Shown: positions 18,810 through 28,102 of the stretch, one piece after another
Layout of the letters: the number at the start of each line of letters is the position of its first letter
How positions within the stretch are numbered: the stretch's first letter is position 1
Assembly: GCF_001956985.1 (NCBI RefSeq)
Contig: NZ_CP019082.1
Coordinates: 3,410,001-3,474,000 of the forward strand
Source of the DNA: Paludisphaera borealis
GTDB lineage: Bacteria > Planctomycetota > Planctomycetia > Isosphaerales > Isosphaeraceae
DNA: 64,000 nt
Reading direction: 5' to 3'
Notes under the pieces: model-generated
The model's input: only the letters and a program-made list of their open reading frames with translations
The model's database searches: none
Told to the model about the DNA's origin: nothing
Made by a program: the position numbers and the translations under genes

Positions 18810-18842
18810 CCGGCGAGCGGCCGAATCCGCGCCGCTCGCCGG
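18810..18842 (+). terminator. Perfect 12-bp hairpin after the cyclase-repeat gene
   Basis: CCGGCGAGCGGC (18810-18821) pairs perfectly with 18831-18842 around a 9-base loop, 13 bases after the stop. No T-tract follows. Confidence 0.6.
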
Positions 18843-19051
18843 AAGAGGCTCAAGAAACGAGGGCGATTCCGCTTGACCGGTTTTCGGTCCCCCGCTAGAT
18901 TCCGCCAGTCGTGGGTTGTACCTTGACCCGCGGTCGCTGGTCTCACAGGGACGTGGGCGAGCGTCAATTTCGCGATCGACGCGTCTTCATCATCCGTTCT
19001 CGATGACGCGTCCGGGGGTTCTCCCCGAGCGGTAGGCAAGGAGGCAGGCCC

Positions 19052-21151
19052 ATGTGGCGGACAGTCCCCAGGTTGACCTGGGCGGTCGGAGCCGTTGTCG
19101 CGTTGGCGACGCTGGCGGGGAATCAGGTCGGCGCGGCGGGCCCACTGGGCAAAAAGCGCGCCACGGCGCCTCCGCCCAAGGCCGAGGAGACCGTGGGAGA
19201 CCTTGCGAGCGTCTTCAAGGGCGGTGAAATCACCGTCGAGGGGGTCGGTCTGGTCGCGGGCCTGGAAAACACCGGGGGCGACATACCGCCGTCGTGGTTT
19301 CGCACCCAGCTCGTCGACGAGATGAGCAAGGCGGGCGTCGAGCACGCCAGCGAGCTGATCCAGAACAAGCAATTCGCGCCCGTCATCGTGAGGATGAAGA
19401 TCCCCACCGGCGCCGCCCCCAAGGATCGCTTCGACGTCGAGGTCGTGCTCCCGCCGGCCAGCGCCGCCAAGAGCCTCGCTGGCGGCTACCTGATGACGAC
19501 CCGGCTCCGCGAGGTCCTCGTCGCCGGCGGCACGCCGCGCACCGGCAGCGACATGGCCATGGCGATGGGCCCGGTGATGACCGGCTCCGCCCAGAACCCC
19601 GGCGACCTCAAGTCGGGCCGCGTGCTGGGCGCGGGACGCGTCAAGAAAGACTATCCGTACAAGCTCCTCCTCGGCGAGAACAAGCGGTCCATCCGAAACG
19701 CCGGGTTGATGGAGAAGGTCGTCAACGAGCGGTTCCATCAGAACGAGAAGGGCCAGCAGAAAGGGGCCGCCACGGCCAAGTCCGACAGCAACCTGGTCCT
19801 CAAAGTCCCGGACATCTACCACCAGAACCAGGAGCGGTTCTTTCGCGTGGTGCAGCTCCTGCCGATGATCGACACTCCGGCCCTGCGCGAGCAGCGAATG
19901 GCCGGGGCCGCCAAGGAGCTGCTCGACCCCAAGACCAGCGGCGTCGCGGCGTTGAAGCTCGAAGCGCTCGGCCCTTCGGCCTCCGAGGCGCTCGGAGCGG
20001 GGCTCAAGCACGCCGACCCCGAGGTTCGGTTCTTCGCGGCCGAGGCCCTGGCGTATCTCGACGACGCCGCAGGCGTCGAAATGCTGGGGCAGACCGCGAT
20101 CACTCATAAGCAGTTCCGGGCCTACGCCCTGGCGGCTCTGGCGGCCATGGAAGACGACTCGGCCCGGATCAAGCTCCGCAAGCTGCTGGACCAGCCCGAG
20201 ATGGAGGTCCGCTACGGAGCGTTCAACGCCCTCCGCACTCTCGACGAGCACGACGCGGCGCTCGGGCAGGTTAAAATCCTCGACGACCCCTATAAGGACG
20301 AGGAGATCGACCCCGAAGCGCCCGACGCCATGGCCCTGGCCATCGCCTCGGCCCGGCGCCCCCGACCGGAAGACCCGTTCGCCCTCTACATCGTCGAGAC
20401 GGAAGGTCCGCCCGTCGTCCACGTCTCGCGGTCGCGGCGGTCGGAGATCGTCGTCTTCGGCCGGGGCCAGAAGCTCCAGACCCCGATCGTGCTCGGCTCC
20501 GGCCCGGTCCTGCTGAACGCCGCGCTCAACGACGACGAGCTCGACATCTCCAAGATCGTCCCCAGCAAGTTCGGCGACGCCGACGTCAAAGTCCGCAGCT
20601 CGCTCGAGATCGGCGAGGTGATCCGCCACGTGGCGAACATGGGCTCGACCTATCCCGAGGTCATCGCCATCCTCGAAGCCGCGCAAAAGCAGAAGAACCT
20701 GCCCGGCCCGCTGTTCGTCGACTCGGTGCCCGTCTCCACCGTGGAGTACTTCGAGAAATCGATCCTGGGCGCGACGACGCCGAAGAAGGACGCCGCGGTC
20801 CAGAAGACCGCGAGCGGCTCGCGGCTCCGCAAGATGTTCAACTTCCGCGACCGGTCGTCCGCCGAGGACGACGGCAAGCCGGCCTCGGCCGCCGCCAAGT
20901 CCCCCAAGAGCGAAACCTCCAAGACCGACGCCAAGGACAAGCCAGCGGAAACGGGCAAGGCCGACGACGACGCCAAGGACAAGCCCGACGTGTCAGACAA
21001 GACGGACGCCAAGACCGACGCTTCGGACAAGCCCGCCGCCAAGAAGGACGACTCGCTGCAAAAGACCGGCGGAGCGGCCAAATCGGACGACGACTCCACG
21101 TCGACCTCGCGGTTTCGGTTCCTCGACCGCCTCCGAGGGCGCGGCGAGTAA
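19052..21151 (+). CDS. Exported FlgI-like (P-ring) / HEAT-repeat fusion protein
   Basis: 699 residues. Signal sequence at 1-29. Residues about 50-275 resemble the flagellar P-ring protein Flg[17 protein letters not shown], then IVRMKIPTGAAPKDRFDVEV and PPASAAKSLAGGYLMTTRL, matching the family's 'G-GLV-GL-GTGD' start and 'DAKSLRGG-L--T-L' block. Residues 285-405 form HEAT-like helical repeats (HADPEVRFFAAEALAYLDD). A beta-rich region follows (440-565), and the last 120 residues are a Lys/Asp/Ser-rich disordered tail ending RFRFLDRLRGRGE. No other flagellar gene is nearby, so a flagellar role is doubtful; a secretin- or pore-associated ring role is only a guess. Confidence 0.75.
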   Translation: MWRTVPRLTWAVGAVVALATLAGNQVGAAGPLGKKRATAPPPKAEETVGDLASVFKGGEITVEGVGLVAGLENTGGDIPPSWFRTQLVDEMSKAGVEHASELIQNKQFAPVIVRMKIPTGAAPKDRFDVEVVLPPASAAKSLAGGYLMTTRLREVLVAGGTPRTGSDMAMAMGPVMTGSAQNPGDLKSGRVLGAGRVKKDYPYKLLLGENKRSIRNAGLMEKVVNERFHQNEKGQQKGAATAKSDSNLVLKVPDIYHQNQERFFRVVQLLPMIDTPALREQRMAGAAKELLDPKTSGVAALKLEALGPSASEALGAGLKHADPEVRFFAAEALAYLDDAAGVEMLGQTAITHKQFRAYALAALAAMEDDSARIKLRKLLDQPEMEVRYGAFNALRTLDEHDAALGQVKILDDPYKDEEIDPEAPDAMALAIASARRPRPEDPFALYIVETEGPPVVHVSRSRRSEIVVFGRGQKLQTPIVLGSGPVLLNAALNDDELDISKIVPSKFGDADVKVRSSLEIGEVIRHVANMGSTYPEVIAILEAAQKQKNLPGPLFVDSVPVSTVEYFEKSILGATTPKKDAAVQKTASGSRLRKMFNFRDRSSAEDDGKPASAAAKSPKSETSKTDAKDKPAETGKADDDAKDKPDVSDKTDAKTDASDKPAAKKDDSLQKTGGAAKSDDDSTSTSRFRFLDRLRGRGE

Positions 21152-21168
21152 CCGTCGGAAGACCCTGC

Positions 21169-21196
21169 GCGGGGCCGTCGCCACCGGCGGCCCCGC
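21169..21196 (+). terminator. GC hairpin after the FlgI-like gene
   Basis: GCGGGGCCG (21169-21177) pairs with CGGCCCCGC (21188-21196) around a 10-base loop, 17 bases past the stop. No T-tract. Confidence 0.5.
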
Positions 21197-21960
21197 TCGC
21201 CAGGACTAGTTAAGCAGGCAAAACCCGCTCGCCGCCGAGGCCGCCCGACGGCCGGACGCCCACCCCCACCCCCGCACAATGCGCCCGAAGCCCACTCAAG
21301 TTCCTGTGATCCAACAGGAACCGCGGATCTCGCCAGCCGCACTGGCGCGTCTGAGCGTACAGCAAGCCATGCAAGGCAGCGGACAATCCTGCCCCCGCCT
21401 AATTTCTCTTGCCTCGACGAAACTCCCCGTCGTGGCACGGCTTTACAACCGATCCAACCGCGCCTTTCGGCTCTCTCGACGGGACTACTCGCGACCCCTC
21501 CTAAAGTCCCAAGCCGCGCGGCTCGAATATTAGTCTTGACGGTCAGGTTCGCTACAGCAGGGATGCGAGTCAAACGCCCTTGCGTGGTTCAGGACCGGGC
21601 CGCTTTTCCATCCTGGATGGGGTGGGAAGCTCTGCCGGGCTTTATCGAAACGGGAGTCGGGTTGCCGAGCCGTCGCCCAACTCATCGAAAGGGCCTCCAA
21701 GACCGCGGAGTCGATCGTCTCAAACTTGAGTCTCGATTCGGGTTGCAGGAAGTGTGCCTCGTGGGGCGATAAAGAACGGGGGAGGGGTCGGAGCGATTCG
21801 CACGATTGCGGTCTCTCACCACAGTTCGACCTTCTTTACCGAAGACCGGGCTGGAGAGGCCGATAAGCCGGAGCGGTCGCCGAACCGACATGGTTCCGAT
21901 CCGGAGGGAGGAGGAAGCCTCCGTGGCCTCGCACCCAACAGGGCGAGTGGAGTCCTCGAG
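21197..21960. other. Long intergenic region without a recognised gene
   Basis: About 760 bases, less GC-rich than the genes around it, leading up to the HTH-receiver gene. Short open frames occur on both strands but none has family features. I see no tRNA or known small RNA. A TTGACG at 21536-21541 lacks a well-spaced -10. A long regulated leader for the downstream regulator is possible. Confidence 0.4.
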
Positions 21961-22536
21961 ATGAAGAAAGTATTCACAACCGGCCAGGTCGCGAAGATTT
22001 GCAAAGTCGCGCCGAGGACCGTCAGCAAGTGGTTCGACTCAGGACGCTTGCGAGGATATCGAATCCCTGGTTCTCAGGATCGTAGAATACCGCGGGAGCA
22101 TCTCCTGCGGTTCCTCAAGGAGCATGGAATGCCCTTGGGCGATCTCGAGGCCGAGGTTTATAATAAAATCTTGGTGGTCGGGGCTGACGCTCCGCTCCAA
22201 GCCGTACTCCGGGATCACCTTCGCGAGGGCGACGATTTCCGGATCGAGACCGCCGCGTCGGGCTTTGAAGCCGGCATCCGCGCCGAAAGCTTCCATCCCG
22301 ATTGCATCATCATCGATATGGCTCTCGGCCGCATCGAGGCCGGACAGATCGCGCAGAACCTGCGCAAGAGTCCGGACCATCAAGCGACCATCCTGCTGGC
22401 CCTGACCAGCGACGAGCCCGGCGAAGAAACCTTCGCGCTCGGCTTCAACGACGGCTTCAAGAAGCCGTTCGACGGTGCCTTGCTGGCAGAGCGGATTCGC
22501 AGGCTGATCTCCCAGAAGAAGTCCGAAGAGCCTTGA
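21961..22536 (+). CDS. Excisionase/MerR-type HTH protein with receiver-like domain
   Basis: 191 residues. Residues 1-55 form a winged-HTH DNA-binding domain of the excisionase/BldC type (FTTGQVAKICKVAPRTVSKW, then FDSGRLRGYRIPGSQDRRIP). Residues about 66-185 resemble a response-regulator receiver: NKILVVGADAPLQ, a central IIIDMALG that keeps an Asp at the usual phosphorylation site, and FKKPFDGALLAERIRRL with the conserved Lys-Pro. The first acidic pair is replaced (VVGAD), so phosphorylation is uncertain. This layout recurs in planctomycetes. ATG 21961 is where the domain begins; upstream in-frame codons are ignored. Confidence 0.85.
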   Translation: MKKVFTTGQVAKICKVAPRTVSKWFDSGRLRGYRIPGSQDRRIPREHLLRFLKEHGMPLGDLEAEVYNKILVVGADAPLQAVLRDHLREGDDFRIETAASGFEAGIRAESFHPDCIIIDMALGRIEAGQIAQNLRKSPDHQATILLALTSDEPGEETFALGFNDGFKKPFDGALLAERIRRLISQKKSEEP

Positions 22537-22613
22537 GCCGGCCCCGGACGTCGCCTTAGGGAACCCGACGCCGATCTCGATCTCGATCTCGATCCTGATA
22601 CTCGGTTCTCGAA

Positions 22614-22685
22614 CCAGCGAGCCCGAGCGACTTCCATCCCGGCCTCACCGCCGCGGAAGGAAGGAGCCCGGGCTCGCTGGCTTTT
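22614..22685 (+). terminator. Terminator-like hairpin with T-tract
   Basis: CCAGCGAGCCCG (22614-22625) pairs with CGGGCTCGCTGG (22669-22680), followed at once by CTTTT. The loop is long (43 bases) and contains a further GC stem. Preceded by a short GATCTC repeat (about 22572-22592). It separates the regulator gene from the GT-C gene. Confidence 0.65.
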
Positions 22686-22827
22686 CCACGTCCTATCGCC
22701 GCGGCAGGCCGTGCGGTCGAGAGGGCGGCTTGATTTGATCGCGTCGACCGTTCATCCTGGTGCGGGACGCCCGCGACGGGCACTCGACGGCCACCTTCTC
22801 GAAGCAGACGGCGGGAGCGTTCGCGGC

Positions 22828-24474
22828 ATGAGTCGACCGGCGGGGACGAATGGCTCAACGGCGACCGCGACGACCCATCGCCGAGTGGGATTCGCGATGG
22901 GAGCGCTCGCCGCACTGCTGACGATCGCCACCCTGGGAGGCCCGGGTCTCACCGTCGACGAACCGCTCGACGTGCGCCCGGGACGCGATTACTTCGCGAC
23001 CTTGCAGCGCACGGGATGGCGGTTCTTCGAACGCGCGAACGTCGACCGCGCCTTCCGCGACAACGCCGAGCATCCGCCGCTGGGCCGCTGGCTGCTGGGC
23101 CTGGCCTCGCTGATCGGCGAGCCGTTCGAGCCGCTCTGGAACGGCTACGACCCGACCGGGGTCCACGTCGCCTCGGGCCGACTCGCCCCCGCATCGGCCT
23201 TCGCCGTTCTAGTCGGCCTGATCGCCGCCGAGGCCGCCCGACGGTGGGGGAACCCCTCCGGCCTCGCGGCGGGTTGGGCGCTGCTCGTCATGCCTCGGGT
23301 CTTCAGTCACGCCCATCTCGCCGCGCTCGATACGTTCCTCAGCCTCTTCTGGACGTTGGCCCTCCTGGCCGGCGCGCGAGCCGTCGAGGCGCGCCGGGTC
23401 ACGCCGGCGATGGTCGCCGCCGGCGCGCTCTGGGCGCTCGCCTTGCTGACCAAAATCCACGCCTGGCTGCTGGCTCCGCTGCTTCTGGCCTGGGCGTTCA
23501 GCCGGTTGTCGCCGTCGCGGGCGATCAAGGCGATGGCGGTCTGGACCGCCGCCGGCGTCGCGCTGTTCATGGCGGGATGGCCGTGGCTCTGGTACGACAC
23601 GGTCACGCGATGGGCCGCCTACTGGGGGACGAGCGTCGCGCGGGCGACGATCCGCGTCGAGTACTTCGGCCGGATCTGGAACGATCGCGACGTGCCCTGG
23701 CATTATCCGTGGCTCTATTTCGCCGTCACCGTCCCCGTCGTCCTTCACGCCGCCGGCGCGGTCGGCGTAGTCCGCGCCTGGCACGCCCGCCGCGAGGACC
23801 GATTTCCGTTTTTGCTGATCGCATCGATTCTCCTATTCTTAACACTCTTCAGCACAGGCGTTCCCGTATACGACGGAGAGCGTTTGTTCCTGCACGTCTT
23901 TCCCGCATGGGCGATGCTGATCGGCTACGGTTGCGGGCTCGCGTGGACGACCTTGCGGGGCTCGCGCGCCGGCCGCATCGCGGTTCTGGGAGTCTTGCTC
24001 TGCCAGTCGTACGGCGCGATCTCGATGCACCCGTTCGGGCTCAGCTATTACAATCTGCTGGTGGGGGGCCTGCCGGGGGCCGAGCGGCTCGGCCTGGAAT
24101 TGACGTACTGGGGAGACGCCGTGGACCGGGTCTTGCTCGACGACCTGGCGCGTCGGGCCGACAAGGGGAGTGTCGCGGCCCTCGCGCCGACGCTCTATCC
24201 AGGGCAGGGGGTGCTGACCACGACCGCCGCCCTGGCGCGCCGCGACGTCATCCTCCAGGACGAGTCGGCCGTCCCCCGCGCCGACTGGATCGTGGTTCAC
24301 CGCCGACGCGCCTACTGGAGCCCCGAGCTGACCGAAGCCCTCGCCACGGTGAACGAGCGCGACCTCTGGATCACGCGCCGGAGCCGCCATGGGGTCTGGC
24401 TCTCCGCTCTCTGGCACATTCCCAGGACTCTCGCCCCTCGGCCAAAGAACGATGCTAAGCCATCTTCCCCCTAG
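22828..24474 (+). CDS. GT-C family integral membrane glycosyltransferase (PMT/ArnT-like)
   Basis: 548 residues, about ten hydrophobic helices. The first extracytoplasmic loop carries the acidic pair of the GT-C catalytic site (LTVDEPLDV, residues about 42-50), followed by NAEHPPLGRWLLGLAS, the arrangement seen in dolichyl-phosphate-mannose mannosyltransferase and ArnT-like enzymes that use lipid-linked sugars. The C-terminal third is soluble (TYWGDAVDRVLLDDLARRAD). The acceptor (protein, lipid or polysaccharide) is unknown. ATG 22828 was chosen; upstream frame to 22711 lacks family similarity. moaC follows after 118 bases. Confidence 0.85.
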   Translation: MSRPAGTNGSTATATTHRRVGFAMGALAALLTIATLGGPGLTVDEPLDVRPGRDYFATLQRTGWRFFERANVDRAFRDNAEHPPLGRWLLGLASLIGEPFEPLWNGYDPTGVHVASGRLAPASAFAVLVGLIAAEAARRWGNPSGLAAGWALLVMPRVFSHAHLAALDTFLSLFWTLALLAGARAVEARRVTPAMVAAGALWALALLTKIHAWLLAPLLLAWAFSRLSPSRAIKAMAVWTAAGVALFMAGWPWLWYDTVTRWAAYWGTSVARATIRVEYFGRIWNDRDVPWHYPWLYFAVTVPVVLHAAGAVGVVRAWHARREDRFPFLLIASILLFLTLFSTGVPVYDGERLFLHVFPAWAMLIGYGCGLAWTTLRGSRAGRIAVLGVLLCQSYGAISMHPFGLSYYNLLVGGLPGAERLGLELTYWGDAVDRVLLDDLARRADKGSVAALAPTLYPGQGVLTTTAALARRDVILQDESAVPRADWIVVHRRRAYWSPELTEALATVNERDLWITRRSRHGVWLSALWHIPRTLAPRPKNDAKPSSP

Positions 24475-24592
24475 ATCTTAGCTCGTCGCCCCATTCCCCT
24501 TCGCAAGAAACGCGCGCAGGACGACTAGCCGCCGTCCGGCCAATCCGTAAAATATGTTCAGAACGAATTGAACGAAACTTCGAGGGGGAGCG

Positions 24593-25105
24593 ATGGCGGA
24601 GCTGACGCATTTCGACGATCGGGGGGCGAGTCGGATGGTCGACGTCTCGGCCAAGGCGTCGAGCCTTCGCACGGCGACGGCCAGCGGCCTGGTCCGGATG
24701 GCGGCGGAGACGCTGGCGTTGATCGTCGATCGGAAGCTGGCCAAGGGGGACGTCCTGGAGGTCGCGCGGCTGGCGGGGATCATGGCGGCGAAGCGGACGG
24801 GGGAATTGATCCCGCTCTGCCACCCCCTGGGCCTCGACGGCGTCGAGATCGACCTCACGCCCCGTCCTCCTGACGCGCTGGAGATCGTCGCAACCGCCCG
24901 GCTGAACGGCCGGACGGGCGTTGAGATGGAGGCGATGACGGCGGTCAGCATCGCGGCCCTGACGATTTACGACATGTGCAAGGCCGTCGACCGGGGCATG
25001 GTCGTCGAGCGTGTTAGACTCGAAGAGAAGACGGGCGGCAAGCGCGGGGTTTACAGGCGGACCGACGCGGGCGACGGGGGCGAACACCCCCCGGCGAAAC
25101 CGTAG
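24593..25105 (+). CDS. moaC: Cyclic pyranopterin monophosphate synthase, MoaC
   Basis: 170 residues. Converts 3',8-cyclo-7,8-dihydro-GTP to cyclic pyranopterin monophosphate in molybdenum cofactor synthesis. Family blocks are intact: [74 protein letters not shown] and [11 protein letters not shown] 24593 has GAGGGGGAG just upstream. No other moa gene is near. The polyprenyl synthase gene begins about 96 bases downstream. Confidence 0.97.
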   Translation: MAELTHFDDRGASRMVDVSAKASSLRTATASGLVRMAAETLALIVDRKLAKGDVLEVARLAGIMAAKRTGELIPLCHPLGLDGVEIDLTPRPPDALEIVATARLNGRTGVEMEAMTAVSIAALTIYDMCKAVDRGMVVERVRLEEKTGGKRGVYRRTDAGDGGEHPPAKP

Positions 25106-25201
25106 CGAGCCGATCGGCGTATCGTGGATCATCTCCCCGGCCGCAGGTGCGAAGGCCGAGCCGGGGCGGTCGAACGAGTCGTAGTGGGAGCGGAGACGGG
25201 C

Positions 25202-26209
25202 ATGTCGAAACATCCAGGACTACAGGTCGAGGAGAGCCGGCGGACGCTGGGGCCGCTGTTCGCGCCGATCCAGGCCGAGCTGGCCGAGGCCGAGCGGATC
25301 TTCCAGCACGAGCTGCGCAGCCGTTTCCCGTTCGTGCAAGCGCTCGTCGAGCACTGCGGCGACTACCAGGGCAAGCGGCTCCGACCGGCTCTGGTCCTGC
25401 TGGCGGCCAAGGCGTGCGGCCGGATCACCGGCGATCACCCGGTCCTCGCGGCCGTCGTCGAGATGATCCACACGGCGACGCTCGTGCATGACGACATCCT
25501 CGACGAGTCGATCGTCCGCCGCCATGCCGCCACGGTCAACGCCGAGTGGGGCAACGAGACCGCCGTGCTGCTCGGCGACTACATGTTCACGCACGCGTTC
25601 CATCTCGCGGCTTCGCTCGACTCCACGCAGGCCTGCCGTTGGATCGGGGCGGCGACCAACAAACTCTGCGAAGGCGAGATGCAGCAGGTCCACCATCGCG
25701 GCAACCTCGACCTCGATGAAGCATCGTACTTCGCAATCATCGAGGGCAAGACCGCCGAGCTGACGGCCGTCTCCTGCCGCCTCGGCGCCCATTACGCGGG
25801 CGCGGACGACGAGGTTTGCGAGGCCCTCGACCGCTACGGCCGTTGCCTCGGGATCGCCTTCCAGATCGCCGACGACGTGCTCGACATCTGGGGAGAGGAA
25901 CGGACCACCGGCAAGAGCCTGGGAACCGACCTCGAGAAGCAGAAGCTGACCATCCCCATCATTCGGCTGCTCGAAAGCGGCGATCCCGAGACGGTCGATC
26001 TCGCCCGCCGCCTGCTCAACGAAGCCCAGGCCGAATCACGCAAACGGCTGCGGCCGTTGCTCGAAGAGTCGGGCGCGCTCGACTACTCGTGGGAAAAAGC
26101 CCGCTGGTACGTCAAGCAGGCGATCGACGCGCTCGACGTCCTCCCTCCCTCCGATTCCAAGGCCGTCCTGGTCGTGCTCGCCGAATACGTGGTCCGACGG
26201 ACTTCGTGA
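25202..26209 (+). CDS. Trans-polyprenyl diphosphate synthase (long-chain type)
   Basis: 335 residues. Condenses isopentenyl diphosphate units onto an allylic diphosphate, giving the side chain of menaquinone or another long prenyl chain. First Asp-rich motif HDDILDES, GKRLRPALVLL near the N-terminus, GDYMFTHAF, and second Asp-rich motif IADDVLDIWG are all present, plus GKSLGTDLEKQKLTIPIIRL. The exact chain length cannot be read from the sequence with confidence. ATG 25202 (MSKHPGLQ) starts just before the domain. A heptaprenyl/octaprenyl synthase (HepT/IspB-like) is the likeliest. Confidence 0.92.
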   Translation: MSKHPGLQVEESRRTLGPLFAPIQAELAEAERIFQHELRSRFPFVQALVEHCGDYQGKRLRPALVLLAAKACGRITGDHPVLAAVVEMIHTATLVHDDILDESIVRRHAATVNAEWGNETAVLLGDYMFTHAFHLAASLDSTQACRWIGAATNKLCEGEMQQVHHRGNLDLDEASYFAIIEGKTAELTAVSCRLGAHYAGADDEVCEALDRYGRCLGIAFQIADDVLDIWGEERTTGKSLGTDLEKQKLTIPIIRLLESGDPETVDLARRLLNEAQAESRKRLRPLLEESGALDYSWEKARWYVKQAIDALDVLPPSDSKAVLVVLAEYVVRRTS

Positions 26210-26484
26210 CGCCGGGCCGCGCAGATTCTCCCGTTTACGCGACCACGCGTGTTCAACACATGTTGGTCCTTGCGGATGCGGTAACATGCGGGGAATCACG
26301 CCCGTTCGTGTAAGGCGGGACGTCGCTGGTGCGTAATGTTCCGGCGCGGGGGAATCGAGCCGTCGCTCGGGCCCTCCCCGCATTCGCGCGCGGCGGGGGG
26401 CGAGCCTCGCGCCGACCGATCCTCACGCGGCGTCGAGAACGCGCGCGCCTCGCGCCGAGGCGAGCCGGCCGTGGTCCTCCCCCC

Positions 26485-26498
26485 CTTGAATATTCAAG
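26485..26498. promoter_or_regulatory. Perfect AT-rich palindrome, possible operator
   Basis: CTTGAATATTCAAG is a perfect 14-base palindrome in an otherwise GC-rich gap, about 300 bases before the XRE-type gene. It could be a binding site for a dimeric regulator; which one is unknown. Confidence 0.35.
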
Positions 26499-26759
26499 AA
26501 TTTTTGATTGCAACTCCCTTCCCGACCGCTATGATGAGGCCTGACTGGCAAGTTCGCTTACGGGACGCCTCCCGGGAGCATCCGAGCCGGCCGCGAAACG
26601 GTCTCCAATAGGACGTGGAAGGCCGGGACTCGTTCCCTCCTCCTTACATGAACAACCCCTGAAGCTTCTCCAATCGCTTCGTTCGGCTCACCCCTGGGAG
26701 CCACCCTTCGCCTGCTCCCACGGATTCGTGAATATTTTTGCGAGAACAGAAACCAAGTG

Positions 26760-26777
26760 CTCCCCCGCATCGGGGAG
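26760..26777. promoter_or_regulatory. Inverted repeat before the XRE gene, possible autoregulatory operator
   Basis: CTCCCC (26760-26765) and GGGGAG (26772-26777) flank a 6-base centre, ending 18 bases before the start codon and 6 bases before a TATAGT box (26784-26789). This is the usual place for an autoregulated operator. Confidence 0.4.
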
Positions 26778-26795
26778 ACATCCTATAGTTGAGTC

Positions 26796-27257
26796 ATGGA
26801 ACTCAAACAGAAACTCCAACTTCTGATGGCCCGCAGAAGCCTGAACGGCCAGAAACTGGCCCGTCTCTCCCAGGTCAGCGATTCGGAGATCTCCCGAATC
26901 CTCCAGGGAAAGTCGCGGCCGGGCCTCGACAACGCCCTGCGGCTCGCCCAGGCGGTCGGCGTTTCGCTCGACTTCCTGGCCGACGACACGATGGAGGCCG
27001 AGCCCTCCCCGCCCGAAGACGCACTTTCCTCCGAAGAACGCAAACTGCTCGGCGTCAGCCAGAAGATCGGCTGCACCGAAGCCCTTGCGATCCTTGAGAA
27101 CGTCCGCTTCCTGGGCTATGAAGTCGCCATGAGCCGGCTCGTCGGCGCCAAGCCGGTCATCGAGATCGACAAGGACGCCGCCGACCCCCGCGCCTCGCAC
27201 ACGCCCCCCGCGCCGCACCTCTCGCGAGCCCCCGCCTCCGCCGGCGTCTCGGCCTGA
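26796..27257 (+). CDS. XRE-family HTH transcriptional regulator
   Basis: 153 residues. The N-terminal Cro/CI-type HTH (residues about 4-65) is clear: LMARRSLNGQKLARLSQVSD followed by SEISRILQGKSRPGLDNALR. The C-terminal part (75-153) is acidic then Pro/Ala-rich, with no recognised ligand domain. An inverted repeat just upstream may be its own operator. It stands before the ABC exporter genes on the same strand and might control them, which is only a position-based inference. Confidence 0.85.
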   Translation: MELKQKLQLLMARRSLNGQKLARLSQVSDSEISRILQGKSRPGLDNALRLAQAVGVSLDFLADDTMEAEPSPPEDALSSEERKLLGVSQKIGCTEALAILENVRFLGYEVAMSRLVGAKPVIEIDKDAADPRASHTPPAPHLSRAPASAGVSA

Positions 27258-27318
27258 CGGCCCGGACGCCTCGACTCCGGATCGGCGGCCCCTTTCCTCG
27301 GCCCGCCGTCGTGGTACG

Positions 27319-28074
27319 ATGTCCCCGACTTCGACGGATGTCAGATCCAGCGATTCGGAGACGAGCACCGTGACGGCTGCGCCTCGGTCCCGGAACGGCG
27401 AGATCGCGGTGCGGACCGCCGACCTCACGAAATCCTACGGTTCCGCCGCCTCTCCCGTGTACGCACTTCGCGGGGTGTCGCTCGACGTGGCGACCGGCGA
27501 GCGAGTCGCCCTGCTCGGCAAGTCGGGCTCGGGAAAATCGACGCTGCTCAACCTGCTCGGGGGGCTCGACCACGCCACCTCGGGAGGCCTGCACGTCGGC
27601 GGCCTCGACGTCGGCCGGCTCTCCCGGCGCGAGCTGTCGCGGTTCCGATCGGCGACGGTCGGCATGATCTTCCAGTCGTTCAACCTGATCCCGTCGCTGT
27701 CGGCCCTTCAAAACGTCGAGCTGCCGATGATCTTCGCCGGCCGTGGCCCCCGCGAACGTCGGGCTCAGGCCGAAGCGGCCTTGCGGTCGGTCGGCCTGGG
27801 CGAGCGCCTGAACCATCGACCGACCGAACTGAGCGGCGGCGAGAACCAGCGCGTGGCGGTGGCCCGCGCCCTGGTCAACCGGCCCCGGATCGTCCTGGCC
27901 GACGAGCCGACCGGCAACCTCGACACCGACACCGCGCGCGAGGTCATGGGCCTGATCCTCGACCACGTCGAAACCCACGGCGCGACGCTCGTCCTGGTCA
28001 CGCACGACGAGGAACTCGCCGCCGCCAGTACCTCGCGCATCCTCCGCCTCAGGGACGGTCGGCTGCTGCCTTGA
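27319..28074 (+). CDS. ABC transporter ATP-binding protein, MacB/LolD type
   Basis: 251 residues. Walker [22 protein letters not shown]-loop [20 protein letters not shown], signature [15 protein letters not shown] (Glu where Gln is usual), Walker [13 protein letters not shown] and switch His LVTHDE. This type powers mechanotransmission exporters or lipoprotein release together with a FtsX-fold permease, which is encoded 28 bases downstream. The first 17 codons are disordered; GTG 27370, with GGAG nine bases before it, is an equally good start. Confidence 0.93.
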   Translation: MSPTSTDVRSSDSETSTVTAAPRSRNGEIAVRTADLTKSYGSAASPVYALRGVSLDVATGERVALLGKSGSGKSTLLNLLGGLDHATSGGLHVGGLDVGRLSRRELSRFRSATVGMIFQSFNLIPSLSALQNVELPMIFAGRGPRERRAQAEAALRSVGLGERLNHRPTELSGGENQRVAVARALVNRPRIVLADEPTGNLDTDTAREVMGLILDHVETHGATLVLVTHDEELAAASTSRILRLRDGRLLP

Positions 28075-28102
28075 ACCTCAACGCGAAACCGGGAGAGCCC
28101 CC

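Larger units (their letters stand above)
26210..26795. other. Intergenic region upstream of the XRE regulator
   Basis: About 590 bases without a convincing gene. It contains an AT-rich 14-base palindrome (26485-26498) and an inverted repeat near the downstream start (26760-26777). Small open frames here have biased, repeat-like translations and no family features. Confidence 0.4.
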
